DNA of 64,000 nucleotides from Bacillus sp. FJAT-28004 (GCF_001280845.1 NZ_LGHP01000001.1:4137093-4201092); one strand, 5' to 3'; positions 32,627 through 42,070 are shown, counted from the stretch's first letter. Numbers and translations: made by a program. The notes: a model not told the origin generated them from the sequence alone.

Positions 32627-35584
32627 TTATGAGTCGCTCCAATCCTGCCGCAAAGTGAAGAGCTCCTTCAGTTCATCCGTTGAAAGCTCTGTGATCCAGC
32701 CCTCTGAGCTGGAGATGACATTTTCACTGAGCTGCTGCTTATTTTCCAGCATCTCATCGATGCGCTCCTCAAGCGTACCAAGCGAGATAAATTTATGGAC
32801 CTGAACGTCGCGGGTTTGTCCCATCCGGTAGGCTCGATCGGTTGCTTGGTTCTCGACAGCAGGATTCCACCAGCGATCGAAATGGAATACATGATTAGCG
32901 GCTGTCAGGTTAAGCCCGACGCCGCCAGCCTTGATCGACAGAATGAATACGTTAGGCTGCTCCTCAGGCGGCAATTCATTTGATTGGAACTTCTCGATCA
33001 TGCGATCCCGTGCCAGCTTGGAGGTGCTGCCATTCAAGTATAGGATCGGCTCTTGCAGCTCCTGCTGCAGCACGGTCTGAAGCAGTTCCCCCATACCGAG
33101 GTATTGGGTGAAAATAAGGCAGCGTTCCCCTTCGTCTCGCAGTTCTCTCACCATGGCGAGCAATCGCTCCAGCTTAGCGGATCGGCTAATGAGACGCTCA
33201 GTATCCATTTCCTCACCAGCGGGCGCAGAGCTGTCTACAATAGGTTCCTTCGTTAGCAGCATAGGATGATCGCATAGTTGCTTCAGCTGCATAATGGACG
33301 ATAAAATGGCGCCTTTGCGCTCGATGCCTTCAAGCTTTTGCATGCGATCCATAAGCTGATTAACGGTTTGATTATAAAGTGCGCCTTGCTCAGCTGTGAG
33401 ATGGATATAGGTTTTCATTTCATTTTTGTCCGGCAAATCAAGCTGGATCGCTGGGTCCTTCTTCTTGCGCCGCAGCATGAATGGCTTAACTAGCTTCTGC
33501 AAATCTGCCGTACGCTGAACATTGCGCTCCTTCTCAATCGGATTGCTGAAGCGCTGCTGAAAGCCGTGCGCGCTCCCCAGAAATCCCGGATTCATGAAAT
33601 CATAGATGGACCACAGCTCCGATAGACGATTCTCGATCGGAGTGCCGGTCAGAGCTATGCGATGTTTCGCAGTAAAGCTCCGAACGGCTGCGGACTGCTT
33701 GGTCTGCGCGTTTTTAATATTTTGTGCCTCATCCAAACAAATGGCTGCAAAGGTGATCTCCTTCAGCATGTCCTGATCAAGTGTAGCTGTTGCGAATGAG
33801 GTTAGTATGACATCGGCGTGCCGGATTTCCTCTAGGAAATGTTCTCCTCCAAGGCGTCTGCTTCCGTAATGAAGCATGACTCGAAGTGAGGGTGCAAAGC
33901 GACTAATCTCCTTCTGCCAGTTGCCGAGAACCGAGGTTGGGCAAATAATAAGTGAGGGCATGTGTTGTTCCGAATCTTCTGCGCTCTCCTTGAGATTTAG
34001 CAAATAAGTGATAAGCTGAACCGTTTTACCGAGACCCATGTCGTCGGCTAAACATGCGCCAAGTCCGAATCGTCGTAAAAAGGATAACCAAGCGTAACCT
34101 TCATGCTGATAGGCGCGAAGCTCGGCACGCAGCCCGGCTGGAACAGCAAGCAAAGGCAATTCGGTCCGCTGATTAAGCTGGCTGACCAGCGTCATCAGAT
34201 GTTCATTCAGCTCAACTTCCAGCTGAATGCGATGATCTTGCTCTGTCTCCTGTTCAGGCTGCTCGTCATCACTTTGGTTATTACCGCTTCCTAGCAGATG
34301 CAGCTGAAGAACATCCTGAAAGGATAGACCCTCGGCGCGGTCAATACCCGACATCGCTTTGCGGATTTGCGCCAGCAAGGCGGGATCAAGCGACACCCAT
34401 TGTCCTCGGAAGCGAACGAGACGCTCATTACGAGCAACGAGTTCATTAAACTCGAATTCAGTAAGGTCAGTGTCGCCAATCGCAATGCGCCAGTCGAATT
34501 CGATTAATGTATCCAGTCCAAATAAAGATTCACGGGAGCCTTCTTCTCTTTTGCTTGTGCTGATTTTAGCGCGAAGACGTGGTTTCTTGCGGCTGGCGGT
34601 TTCCCACCAAGCGGGAAGCAGAACCTGCCAACCCGCATCTAATAGACGTGGACTGTCCACTGCAAGAAAACGCCAAGCGGCGTCATTTTTCAACGGGGCG
34701 TTCAAAATATCCTCACGATTGCCCGCTAGAAGGTCTGACAGCAAGCATGCGCGCAGACGATCCAGCCACCCGGCGGAACGTTCACGTATAGGTGACGACC
34801 ACGTAGTAGGCCACGAGCCGTAGGCTACACCTGTATCAGACAATCTAACGTTTACAATAACCGCTTGATCGAGCTTGTCCTGTAAAATAAGCTTGAGCTG
34901 CCACGGTGCATCGATATCAACGGGCTCGACCAGTTGGAGCATCGGCCGGAAAGGAGCTTGATCGACTTTCCAGCCGATGGCGATCAGCCATGCCTGTGCA
35001 TCAAGTCCGGCAGTTGAGCCATGATCCTTGGCAAAGAGGAGCGGGTATTCTCTTCGCAAATCAGCGGCAGTCGTTTCTGTTCCGTAGTTGGCATCAAAAA
35101 CAGCAGCGGAAAAAGCTGCAAGCAATCCCGCCTTAAAGCTATCGTCTGTTTGTGTCTTCTTAACCATGGTCTGAATTTGCTCATTTAAAGCAGCATTGTC
35201 CCAGCTCCACTGGAGCCTTCCCGAACGAAATGCTGAGAAACTCGGTACATAGCGTTGAACTTTGATTTCTGCTGCTAGCAAGGGGGCTAGCTTAACAAGC
35301 AGTCCAGCTTGCTCTTCCCATATCCATTCCACGTGCTCAAGCACCGTATTTTCCGCAAAAAAAGGAATGACCTGCTCGGCAGGAAGCAATACAAGCTCCA
35401 GTCCTTCCACCTGCTGAACTTCAAGTTCCGTTCCGTAAAAGGAGGGTGTATGCCATGCGAACAAGCTTTGTTTCAGGATGACGCCGGATAGGAAGTCGCC
35501 CGTGCCGCTCATTCCGTATAGAAGAGCATCGCCATGTGTCGTTAAACTTGCGTATACGGTAATTGTTTTTGTGAACTTGCTCAT
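32627..35584 (-). CDS. SNF2-family DEAD/DEAH-type helicase (YwqA-like)
   Basis: A 985-residue protein. The N-terminal half (1-470) is a SNF2-associated bacterial region; the ATPase core follows with motif I DDMGLGKTVQ, motif Ia LIICPTSVLGNW, motif II CLDEAQNIKN, motif III LTGTPIENRLSELW. The helicase C domain ends with AGGVGLNLTAANHV and the arginine-finger motif QATDRAYRMGQ. All ATP-binding and hydrolysis motifs are intact. Bacterial SNF2 proteins of this type translocate on DNA and may dislodge RNA polymerase or other proteins, as RapA does. Its ATG overlaps the stop of the upstream gene (ATGA), giving a two-gene operon. Confidence 0.9.
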   Translation of the reverse strand: MSKFTKTITVYASLTTHGDALLYGMSGTGDFLSGVILKQSLFAWHTPSFYGTELEVQQVEGLELVLLPAEQVIPFFAENTVLEHVEWIWEEQAGLLVKLAPLLAAEIKVQRYVPSFSAFRSGRLQWSWDNAALNEQIQTMVKKTQTDDSFKAGLLAAFSAAVFDANYGTETTAADLRREYPLLFAKDHGSTAGLDAQAWLIAIGWKVDQAPFRPMLQLVEPVDIDAPWQLKLILQDKLDQAVIVNVRLSDTGVAYGSWPTTWSSPIRERSAGWLDRLRACLLSDLLAGNREDILNAPLKNDAAWRFLAVDSPRLLDAGWQVLLPAWWETASRKKPRLRAKISTSKREEGSRESLFGLDTLIEFDWRIAIGDTDLTEFEFNELVARNERLVRFRGQWVSLDPALLAQIRKAMSGIDRAEGLSFQDVLQLHLLGSGNNQSDDEQPEQETEQDHRIQLEVELNEHLMTLVSQLNQRTELPLLAVPAGLRAELRAYQHEGYAWLSFLRRFGLGACLADDMGLGKTVQLITYLLNLKESAEDSEQHMPSLIICPTSVLGNWQKEISRFAPSLRVMLHYGSRRLGGEHFLEEIRHADVILTSFATATLDQDMLKEITFAAICLDEAQNIKNAQTKQSAAVRSFTAKHRIALTGTPIENRLSELWSIYDFMNPGFLGSAHGFQQRFSNPIEKERNVQRTADLQKLVKPFMLRRKKKDPAIQLDLPDKNEMKTYIHLTAEQGALYNQTVNQLMDRMQKLEGIERKGAILSSIMQLKQLCDHPMLLTKEPIVDSSAPAGEEMDTERLISRSAKLERLLAMVRELRDEGERCLIFTQYLGMGELLQTVLQQELQEPILYLNGSTSKLARDRMIEKFQSNELPPEEQPNVFILSIKAGGVGLNLTAANHVFHFDRWWNPAVENQATDRAYRMGQTRDVQVHKFISLGTLEERIDEMLENKQQLSENVISSSEGWITELSTDELKELFTLRQDWSDS

Positions 35585-36798
35585 GGTATTAGTTTTCCTT
35601 TCCGAAGCTCCTCCTGAAGCGCGCGAAGCCGGCTATGACGAGAGGCGAACGCAGTAATAAATGAATCCCATCGTTCTTCGTCTTTCCTTTTTTTGTACAG
35701 CTTAGCAAGGCGTTTGAGCAGCTTCACAGCGGTTTTGTAGCCAACCCTGTTTTTGAGCAGAACATATCTTTCCACAGCTTGGTGATAGATCGGGAGCAGC
35801 AGTTCAGGCGCATGTTTCTCAATTGGGGCGAATACAATGACACGATAGTCAAGCGGCTCAGTTCCCGTACTAAGCTGATAATCTATCCACTGCTGCCATT
35901 TGGCATGATGGAGCAATTTTTGTTCGTAAATAGAACTAACATAGGGCAGTGCTTGAATAAGAGGTTCCCACATATGCTGCTCCGCATCTGGAATATGCTC
36001 GATTACCCCGTCCCAGTAGCTATAAAAGATTTCCAAACTGTTAAAACGGCTTTTCTCTACATACGGCTTCGTCTCCACCAGCCAATTCGATAAACGCTGC
36101 CATTGTTCACGCCCCGACATCACCGATAAGAGATGAAATAAGTCACCTGGACGAAGCTCATAGCTGCTGTTTATTTCTCTAAATTTGCTCCACGCTTCTT
36201 GGTCGCGTTGTAAGAAGAAGTTCATCCACGCCTCGGCAAGCTGCAAAGGGTAACGGGAAAGCGATGAGCCGAGCTTAGAGGCTGCAGCTTTCAATTGCTC
36301 CAGCTCTTCTAGACATAGGCGCATATCATTCTGATTAGGGATTACCCAGTATTGCCATAGCCAGAAATACGGATCAGAAAAATACGGCTTGGCACCTGCT
36401 TCCGTCAGCATGAGTCGACGTAAAAAGGCCAATGTTTCATTTGTGAGCAGCCAATAATCAAGCTCATCGGCAGCATCAGGTCTCATCTGCATTTGCATAA
36501 TGTTAGTGATGGCAATCTGAACGTCAGAAATAGCGGCGTGTGTATGAAAACCGATAAAGGAACCTGAATGTCCCTTTTGATCCTGAATAAGATTAAGCAG
36601 CAGCATCAGAATATGTAGATGAGCATGCAGCTCAAATAGGTTGTTTTGAGCAGGGGGAAGCTTGGGTCTTATTTGGTCAATAGCTGCCAGTGCACTATGT
36701 ACATAAGCGATATTTCGGGTATGGTCAGACAGAGATTCGGTACGAGAGCTAAATAGCGCGTGCCACTCTGTAACATTCATTTGATCAATTGGTTTCAT
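35581..36798 (-). CDS. Partner of the SNF2 helicase; resembles the C-terminal part of SWIM proteins (YwqB-like) without the zinc finger
   Basis: A 405-residue, largely helical, TPR-like protein. The end (YKTAVKLLKRLAKLYKKRKD, then ERWDSFITAFASRHSRLRALQEELRKGK) is the ending I associate with Paenibacillus SWIM zinc-finger proteins encoded beside SNF2 helicases. No C-x-C...C-x-H zinc-binding motif is present anywhere; it has one cysteine in LCLEELEQ. So the DNA/protein-binding SWIM finger is missing, and the protein starts normally at an ATG with RBS-like GGGAGA upstream. It is co-translated with the helicase. Function unknown; a scaffold or regulator for the helicase is inferred. Confidence 0.6.
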   Translation of the reverse strand: MKPIDQMNVTEWHALFSSRTESLSDHTRNIAYVHSALAAIDQIRPKLPPAQNNLFELHAHLHILMLLLNLIQDQKGHSGSFIGFHTHAAISDVQIAITNIMQMQMRPDAADELDYWLLTNETLAFLRRLMLTEAGAKPYFSDPYFWLWQYWVIPNQNDMRLCLEELEQLKAAASKLGSSLSRYPLQLAEAWMNFFLQRDQEAWSKFREINSSYELRPGDLFHLLSVMSGREQWQRLSNWLVETKPYVEKSRFNSLEIFYSYWDGVIEHIPDAEQHMWEPLIQALPYVSSIYEQKLLHHAKWQQWIDYQLSTGTEPLDYRVIVFAPIEKHAPELLLPIYHQAVERYVLLKNRVGYKTAVKLLKRLAKLYKKRKDEERWDSFITAFASRHSRLRALQEELRKGKLIP

Positions 36799-36845
36799 GA
36801 CGAAGTGGTCTCCCTGACGAATAAAATCATTTTATGAATCAGCTA

Positions 36846-36854
36846 ATTATAACA
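36846..36854 (-). promoter_or_regulatory. Extended -10 promoter for the SNF2 operon
   Basis: TGTTATAAT on the minus strand, about 48 bases before the first gene. No clear -35, which extended -10 promoters tolerate. Confidence 0.45.
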
Positions 36855-36991
36855 TTTATTTTGATCATAGCTTGGGGTATAAAGTGTTTGCTTGCCTCAG
36901 TTTTTCTTTCCTAAAGCACCAAAACATTTTACAATATAAATACGGTAAGCAATGAACGACTGTCTTTTTTGGCAGAAAGGGAAGATGACAG

Positions 36992-37309
36992 ATGGCAATA
37001 CAAGAAATCCAAGAAGAAGACTGGCTAAAGCTGAATCGGATAGGGAATGGTAAGGATGCGCTGCTATTTTCATCACCGTTTTGCGGAACCTGTAAGGTTG
37101 CCGAGCGAATGTTGGAAGTTGTGGTAGCCGCAGAGGTTCCAGTAACCTTGTATAAAATAAATATAAATTATGCGCCTCAGCTGCGAAATGCATGGAAAAT
37201 TACGAGTGTACCTTGCCTTGTTTTATTGAAAAACGGAGAACCTTATCAGTTTGAGTATGCCATGCGGTCGGTTGATTATTTGTATACACTTATGAAAAGT
37301 ATGGATTAA
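36992..37309 (+). CDS. Thioredoxin-like protein
   Basis: A 105-residue single-domain thioredoxin fold protein with active site C31-G-T-C34 in SSPFCGTCK and the cis-proline loop SVPCL, where an extra cysteine follows the proline. Length matches small cytoplasmic thioredoxins such as YtpP; there is no signal peptide. CGTC differs from the CGPC of the main thioredoxin, pointing to a specialised disulfide reductase. AAGGGAAGATG precedes the ATG. It stands alone, divergent from the SNF2 operon. Partner reductase and substrates are unknown. Confidence 0.88.
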   Translation: MAIQEIQEEDWLKLNRIGNGKDALLFSSPFCGTCKVAERMLEVVVAAEVPVTLYKININYAPQLRNAWKITSVPCLVLLKNGEPYQFEYAMRSVDYLYTLMKSMD

Positions 37310-37393
37310 TGGTAATTGTTTTTCAGTAGAATGGCCAAAATATATTTTATTTACCATAAAATTTTTATCAAGCGAAGATTATAGGGCTGTTCG

Positions 37394-37402
37394 TGTTATA
37401 AT
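37394..37402 (+). promoter_or_regulatory. Extended -10 promoter
   Basis: TGTTATAAT, an exact extended -10, 52 bases before the small HTH gene. A convincing -35 is absent. Confidence 0.6.
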
Positions 37403-37453
37403 TGAGAGGTGCAGTCAATAAAGACCATTGACTATGATAAAGGAGTCGGAAAT

Positions 37454-37684
37454 ATGCAGGTAGTATTTGAAGACTGGGATCAAAAAGTGAAAAAAACATT
37501 TAATGCAACGAGCAAGCAAGTTGTATTAACCGTTACCGAGGCCGGTGACCTGTTAGGCCTGACTAAGGACCAGATGAAGGTTTATGTGCTTAAGCATAAC
37601 CTGACTAAGGTTTCGATTAACCGCAGCGTCCACAGATATCTATTACTGAAAAGCGAAATAGATGAGATCCTAGGTAAAGCCTAA
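37454..37684 (+). CDS. Small helix-turn-helix (excisionase-like) DNA-binding protein
   Basis: A 76-residue protein. Residues about 25-70 (VTEAGDLLGLTKDQMKVYVL then VHRYLLLKSEIDEILGK) fit the winged-helix HTH_17/excisionase pattern: a helix-turn-helix followed by a YxxxxSEIDxIL helix. AAGGAG at 37440-37445 sets ATG 37454; the earlier in-frame start at 37409 lacks a site. No integrase or phage gene is nearby, so it is more likely a small regulator than a mobile-element excisionase. It has its own extended -10 promoter and terminator. Confidence 0.7.
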   Translation: MQVVFEDWDQKVKKTFNATSKQVVLTVTEAGDLLGLTKDQMKVYVLKHNLTKVSINRSVHRYLLLKSEIDEILGKA

Positions 37685-37694
37685 TATTTGCGAT

Positions 37695-37725
37695 AAACCA
37701 CAACCTCCTGAGGTTGTGGTTTTTT
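37695..37725 (+). terminator. Intrinsic terminator after the small HTH gene
   Basis: AAACCACAACCT (37695-37706) and AGGTTGTGGTTT (37711-37722) pair perfectly around CCTG, followed by T residues. Confidence 0.92.
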
Positions 37726-37822
37726 GTTTAGGAGGATGCGCTGCAATTTTATACATAATTACCATTAGTTTCGTAAAAAATAGAGAAGGTAAATAAAAGT
37801 GTTAGGAATGGGGCTGTAGCTG

Positions 37823-38101
37823 ATGACGACAATAGGTGTATTAGCGGCTTCTATTTTAGCTTCTCTGCTCATTGCTGTATTAGATATGGGTGTATATCAT
37901 GAATCGTTTGGGCACGCATTCTATAAGCAGTCACTAGCTTATAATAGCTGGCAAACTTATTTGATGGTTATAGTTGCTTTTATCGTCGCACTATCACGGG
38001 ACTTGAGAAGCTATAAACGATTTCGAGGCGGGAAACAATCAAAGAAAACACAGCGATCAAGCAGCGAGCTGCACAGGGATAGGTTAATCGATGGCGAATA
38101 A
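37823..38101 (+). CDS. Two-TM small membrane protein, candidate germinant-receptor D subunit
   Basis: A 92-residue protein with two hydrophobic segments (about 4-26 and 45-61) and a basic, hydrophilic tail. It overlaps the gerB-type gene by 11 bases and leads the germinant-receptor operon. Small two-TM D proteins are encoded in or beside many germinant-receptor operons of Bacillales and modulate receptor activity. Position, size and topology fit that class, although I cannot confirm it by sequence motif. ATG 37823 follows a weak GGGG ribosome site. Confidence 0.55.
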   Translation: MTTIGVLAASILASLLIAVLDMGVYHESFGHAFYKQSLAYNSWQTYLMVIVAFIVALSRDLRSYKRFRGGKQSKKTQRSSSELHRDRLIDGE

Positions 38102-39197
38102 ACTGACTACATTTCAAATCTATAGTCTCATGCTTGTTCTATTGTTAGGTACGTCAATCCTTTTTGGCACACCGAAGCTGGTGGAAGATGTATGGCTAGT
38201 TCAAATCGTAACCGTCGTTCCAGCGCTTCTGCTGTTCCTCTTCTACACTGCCTTTGTTTCCTCGGAGTCTCCGAAAGGATTGTATGCCCTCTTGATTTCT
38301 GCTTGGGGCAGCGTACTCGGCAAAACGTTCGTGCTCTGTTATACCGTTTATTTTCTATATATAGCCGCCCGAAATGTTCGGGACATGCTAGAACTTGTCA
38401 TGACTACGCTTTTGCGTGCAACTCCGCAGGAGATCGTTGTAGTGCTGTTTGTACTTATTATCGCTTATGCAACGTATGGCGGTATGCTAACATTGGGACG
38501 GTTATCGGAGGTTGTTATTGGATTAATTATTTTGTTCTTTATTGCAATAGCCGCTCTTTTGTACATGAGTGGGTCGCTTGAACTGCAAAGAATGTTTCCT
38601 TTCTTGTCTAAAGGCATCGTTCCGATCATCAAGACTAGCATGGCAAACTCATTGTGGTTCCCCTACGGTGAGATGATTGTTTTTCTCGTCCTGTGTTCGA
38701 GGATGGGCGGGAAGAAATCATTTCGCAAAGCGGGAGTGTGGGCAGTTATAAGTGCAGGTTTGATTTTGACGCTCTCTGATTTGCTGCAAATTTGGACGAT
38801 GGGAATGGCGTATAAGAAATTTTCAACATTTCCGCTGCTGGATGCGGCAAGGCTCATTAATGTATTGGATTTTATTAACCGGATGGATGCTCTTGTTGCA
38901 TTCATCACCATTTTTGGAGTTTTTTTAAAATGTGCCGTTTTTTTATACGCAGGCGCCAAAGGCGTTTCAGTCGTATTTCGTAGGGCTAGCCGGACATACA
39001 TCTACCCGCTTGCGTTGTTAATAGGGGCAATGTCACTCATCGTCACGCAAAACTTCGCTGAGCATTCGGAGGAAGGGCTTCACTTTGTCATCTACTTCCT
39101 GCATATTCCGTTTCAGTTTGTGCTTCCTCTTCTAACGGGAGCATTGTTATGGATACGTTCTAATCGAAAGAGAGGCAATGCGAATGAACCGATCTAA
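38091..39197 (+). CDS. Spore germination protein, GerAB/GerKB family
   Basis: A 368-residue integral membrane protein with ten hydrophobic segments, of the APC-superfamily endospore germination permease type (begins TTFQIYSLMLVLLLGTSIL, a recognisable GerAB start). The B subunit binds the nutrient germinant within the receptor in the spore inner membrane. The start overlaps the two-TM gene and the end overlaps the A-subunit gene, so the operon is tightly coupled. Order here is D-B-A-C, not the common A-B-C. Expression should be forespore-specific (sigma-G), but I could not identify a convincing sigma-G promoter. Confidence 0.9.
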   Translation: MANKLTTFQIYSLMLVLLLGTSILFGTPKLVEDVWLVQIVTVVPALLLFLFYTAFVSSESPKGLYALLISAWGSVLGKTFVLCYTVYFLYIAARNVRDMLELVMTTLLRATPQEIVVVLFVLIIAYATYGGMLTLGRLSEVVIGLIILFFIAIAALLYMSGSLELQRMFPFLSKGIVPIIKTSMANSLWFPYGEMIVFLVLCSRMGGKKSFRKAGVWAVISAGLILTLSDLLQIWTMGMAYKKFSTFPLLDAARLINVLDFINRMDALVAFITIFGVFLKCAVFLYAGAKGVSVVFRRASRTYIYPLALLIGAMSLIVTQNFAEHSEEGLHFVIYFLHIPFQFVLPLLTGALLWIRSNRKRGNANEPI

Positions 39198-40665
39198 CCA
39201 ACCTTCACAGGACGGGATGAATAGTCAGCCTATACAGTCAATCGATCAAGTTCGCACGTATGTAAAGAATGCCTTCGGAAATACGAATGATCTTACTGTT
39301 GTGTCGGTACGTATCGGTGAAGTCACAGGGATGCTCTGTTATTTGGAAACGATGACGAGTGTCTCTTTTATAATGGATCATATTGTTAAGCCGCTATCGC
39401 ATATGAATGAGCGTGAAGATGCTGGCAGTTCTGTGGCGATACTAGAAGGTTTAGGGGAGAAGTATTTCAGTGGGCTGTCCAGCGAGCTTATAGATAATCT
39501 GAAGGAGCTCACGCATAAGATAGCTGCGGGTTATGCCGGTTTGGTGATAGATGGCGCGTCTTCCATACTTATGCTGGACGTGAAGAAGCTGGACAATCGA
39601 ACGGTCGCTGAGCCAACGTCACAAGCCGTCGTAAGAGGACCAAAGGATGGATTTACGGAATCGGCGGATACGAATATGAGCTTAATTCGCAGGCGTCTGA
39701 TTAATGATAAGCTGCGATTTGAGCAATATACCGTTGGCTCTAAATCGTCTACTTCCGTGTATTTAGCTTACTTAGAGGGAGGGGTCGACTCCAAGGTTTT
39801 AAGTAAGATCAGAAATAGGCTGAAGACGAACCAAATGTCCAGCGTCATGGATTCCGGCAATTTGGAGGACCTTCTAAGGCCAAGAAGCTTCTCTTTGTTC
39901 CCGACCGTATATAGCAGTGAACGACCGGATGCGATTTGCACTTCCATTATGGAGGCGAAGGTCGCCATCATTGTGAATGGCAGCCCTTTCGTGCTCGTTG
40001 TTCCGGCTGTCATGAACGATTTTTTCAAATCGCCGGAGGATCATTATCAGTGGTTTGCTTTCGGTACCGTTACGAGGGTATTGCGGTATTTAGCTTTCTT
40101 TTTCTCGCTTCTGGTTCCCGCTGTCTATATAGCGATAACGACCTTTCATGCTGAATTGATACCAACGGTGCTGCTGACAAGCATCGTTGCGCAGAGGGAG
40201 GGCATCCCCTTCCCTGCAGTTATCGAAATTTTATTAATGGAAATTACATTTGAAATTTTGCGCGAGGCAGGAACGCGGATGCCAAGGGTCGTCGGTCAGA
40301 CGATATCCATCGTTGGAGCATTAGTGCTTGGTGAGGCGGCAGTTCAAGCAGGTTTCGTTTCCAGCATCAATGTCATTGTCGTAGCATTAACCGCTATTTC
40401 CGGCTTTGCTGCGCCTGTTTACACCTTTGGCGCCAACATCCGCCTTTTGCGGTTTGGATTTATTTTTCTAGCGGGGCTGCTTGGGCTCTATGGCGTGATA
40501 TTGGGTGCCGCATTCCTATTGATTCATATGGTTAGACTGCAATCCTTTGGGGTTGTCTATCTGTCTCCATTCATCCCATTTCGTGCAAACAATCAGAAGG
40601 ATGCTGTCTTGATTTTTCAGACTCCCTTGCCGGATGAAGGGATAGGAGGAGAGAGCCGTGATTAA
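39184..40665 (+). CDS. Spore germination protein, GerAA/GerKA family
   Basis: A 493-residue protein: hydrophilic N-terminal region of about 270 residues, then about five hydrophobic segments (residues 285-470) and a short C-terminal tail. The A-subunit hallmarks are SSSILMLDVKKLDNRTVAEP-like strand motifs, PRSFSLFPTVYSSERPD and the membrane segment REAGTRMPRVVGQTISIVGA. GAGG at 39172-39175 favours ATG 39184 over ATG 39178. A subunits oligomerise into the ring that releases ions on germinant binding. The end overlaps the GerC gene by eight bases. Confidence 0.92.
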   Translation: MNRSNQPSQDGMNSQPIQSIDQVRTYVKNAFGNTNDLTVVSVRIGEVTGMLCYLETMTSVSFIMDHIVKPLSHMNEREDAGSSVAILEGLGEKYFSGLSSELIDNLKELTHKIAAGYAGLVIDGASSILMLDVKKLDNRTVAEPTSQAVVRGPKDGFTESADTNMSLIRRRLINDKLRFEQYTVGSKSSTSVYLAYLEGGVDSKVLSKIRNRLKTNQMSSVMDSGNLEDLLRPRSFSLFPTVYSSERPDAICTSIMEAKVAIIVNGSPFVLVVPAVMNDFFKSPEDHYQWFAFGTVTRVLRYLAFFFSLLVPAVYIAITTFHAELIPTVLLTSIVAQREGIPFPAVIEILLMEITFEILREAGTRMPRVVGQTISIVGALVLGEAAVQAGFVSSINVIVVALTAISGFAAPVYTFGANIRLLRFGFIFLAGLLGLYGVILGAAFLLIHMVRLQSFGVVYLSPFIPFRANNQKDAVLIFQTPLPDEGIGGESRD

Positions 40666-41857
40666 AGCAGCTAGACTTCTTATTGCCGTATGTTTGACAG
40701 CCTCTTCTCTTGGTTTGGCAGGTTGTTGGGATAGTTCGGAGCTGAATAAAACATCCCTTCTTACAGGAATAGCTTTGGAGCCAGGAGAGCACGCCAAGCT
40801 GCGACTGACCGTTGAGACCATGATGGCTAAACGGCCGGAGGAGAGCAAGGATACAACCCCTTCAATCGTGCAATCATTGGAAGGAAATTCGCTGACTGAT
40901 CTTTTGGAGCGGTTCAACGAAAGCTTGGATCGCAGCCTGCTCATCTCCCATATTGGCGTTATTATTATCGACGAACGGTTGGCAAGGCAGGGGATTCAAC
41001 AACTATTAGACCCGCTGCAGCGCACAAGGTTTATTCGAGAGGATGTCTTAGTCTTAATCTCACAAGGTGTTCACGCCTCCCAAATTTTCAAGGTTCTATA
41101 TCCTAGGAATATACAAGCTTCCTCAAAAATCGTTTCCCAATTAAAAAGCTATCGCAACTCAAGGGGGGGAGTTCCCCAAAGTCGGTTGTACGATGCCTCG
41201 GAAGCTTTTCTAGCCGAAGGAAGAGAGCTGATACTGGGTTCAATCTCGCTTAAGGGCTCCAGTAAGGATGCTGACAAACTGGAAAGCATCAAGATGGTCA
41301 CGCCAAAGTCATCCATTGTCATTTCCGGAGCGGGCATTTTCTCTGAGGACAAGCTGAAAGGCTTCATCTCTGTCGATGATAGCAGAATGCTGATGATCGT
41401 CAACAATCAGGTGAGGGAAACAACAATTTCGATTCCGTATCATGAGTATAATGCAGCCATAAGGCTTCGACATATGCATTCTGATTATCAAGCTGTTATG
41501 GATAAGGGGAAAGTGAAAATTCAGGTGAACCTGAAGGCAGACGGCATCGTTGCGAGCATTGATGATTCCATTGATATAACGAAGGTTTCGGGGTATGAGA
41601 AGCTAGAGAAGCTGGGTTCAGATTATTTGGAGCAGCAAATAACAGAGACGATTCGAAACATACAGAAGAAATTTGGTATGGATGTATTCGGTTTTGGAGA
41701 GCAAATGTTTCGTAGTCATTATTCGCAATTCGCTCCGCTCGCCGGAAGATGGAACGAAGTATTTGCGAGTGCGCCTGTAACGGTAAAAGTTAAGATTCGA
41801 ATCCTTCGCTCCGAATTGAAAACGAACCATATTAGTAATGAGCGGATAAAACCGTAG
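40658..41857 (+). CDS. Spore germination lipoprotein, GerAC/GerKC family
   Basis: A 399-residue lipoprotein: signal peptide with lipobox LAGC (Cys23), followed directly by WDSSELN, the usual start of mature GerC proteins, and three-domain Ger(x)C architecture ending at residue 399. GTG 40658 behind AGGAGGAGAG. The protein is anchored on the outer face of the spore inner membrane and is needed for receptor function. It completes the receptor with the preceding three genes. No strong terminator follows directly; a weak stem lies in the 210-base gap downstream. Confidence 0.92.
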   Translation: MIKAARLLIAVCLTASSLGLAGCWDSSELNKTSLLTGIALEPGEHAKLRLTVETMMAKRPEESKDTTPSIVQSLEGNSLTDLLERFNESLDRSLLISHIGVIIIDERLARQGIQQLLDPLQRTRFIREDVLVLISQGVHASQIFKVLYPRNIQASSKIVSQLKSYRNSRGGVPQSRLYDASEAFLAEGRELILGSISLKGSSKDADKLESIKMVTPKSSIVISGAGIFSEDKLKGFISVDDSRMLMIVNNQVRETTISIPYHEYNAAIRLRHMHSDYQAVMDKGKVKIQVNLKADGIVASIDDSIDITKVSGYEKLEKLGSDYLEQQITETIRNIQKKFGMDVFGFGEQMFRSHYSQFAPLAGRWNEVFASAPVTVKVKIRILRSELKTNHISNERIKP

Positions 41858-42070
41858 CTCTCAAGCTTTTCCAGCAAATGATGAAGCGAAAGGGAAGTTA
41901 AAAGGAGGATATGGCAGGATGTTTTCGAATGGCTAGTATTGGATTCCGCTCATTCCTCCTTAGACGGAATTATTAGTTATAGCGCAGCCTGATGCGGTTT
42001 TTCAATAGGTATAGCATTCGTTATACTTATATAGACCGATTGGAAAACATCAGCTGGAGGGTGATTTTAC
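41858..42070 (+). other. Gap after the germination operon with no clear gene
   Basis: Contains an AAAGGAGGAT ribosome-site-like sequence followed by only very short frames (five or 21 codons). It also has a loose ATTCCG/CGGAAT stem near 41940-41970 and a TATACT element near 42021 that may be the -10 of the next small gene. I see no convincing gene or terminator here. Confidence 0.4.

Noticed and set aside
37454..37684. Excisionase of a mobile element
   Set aside because: The fold is excisionase-like, but no integrase, attachment repeats or phage genes are nearby.
41911..41976. 21-codon ORF after the germination operon behind AAAGGAGGAT
   Set aside because: The ribosome site touches the start codon and the peptide shows no conserved feature.
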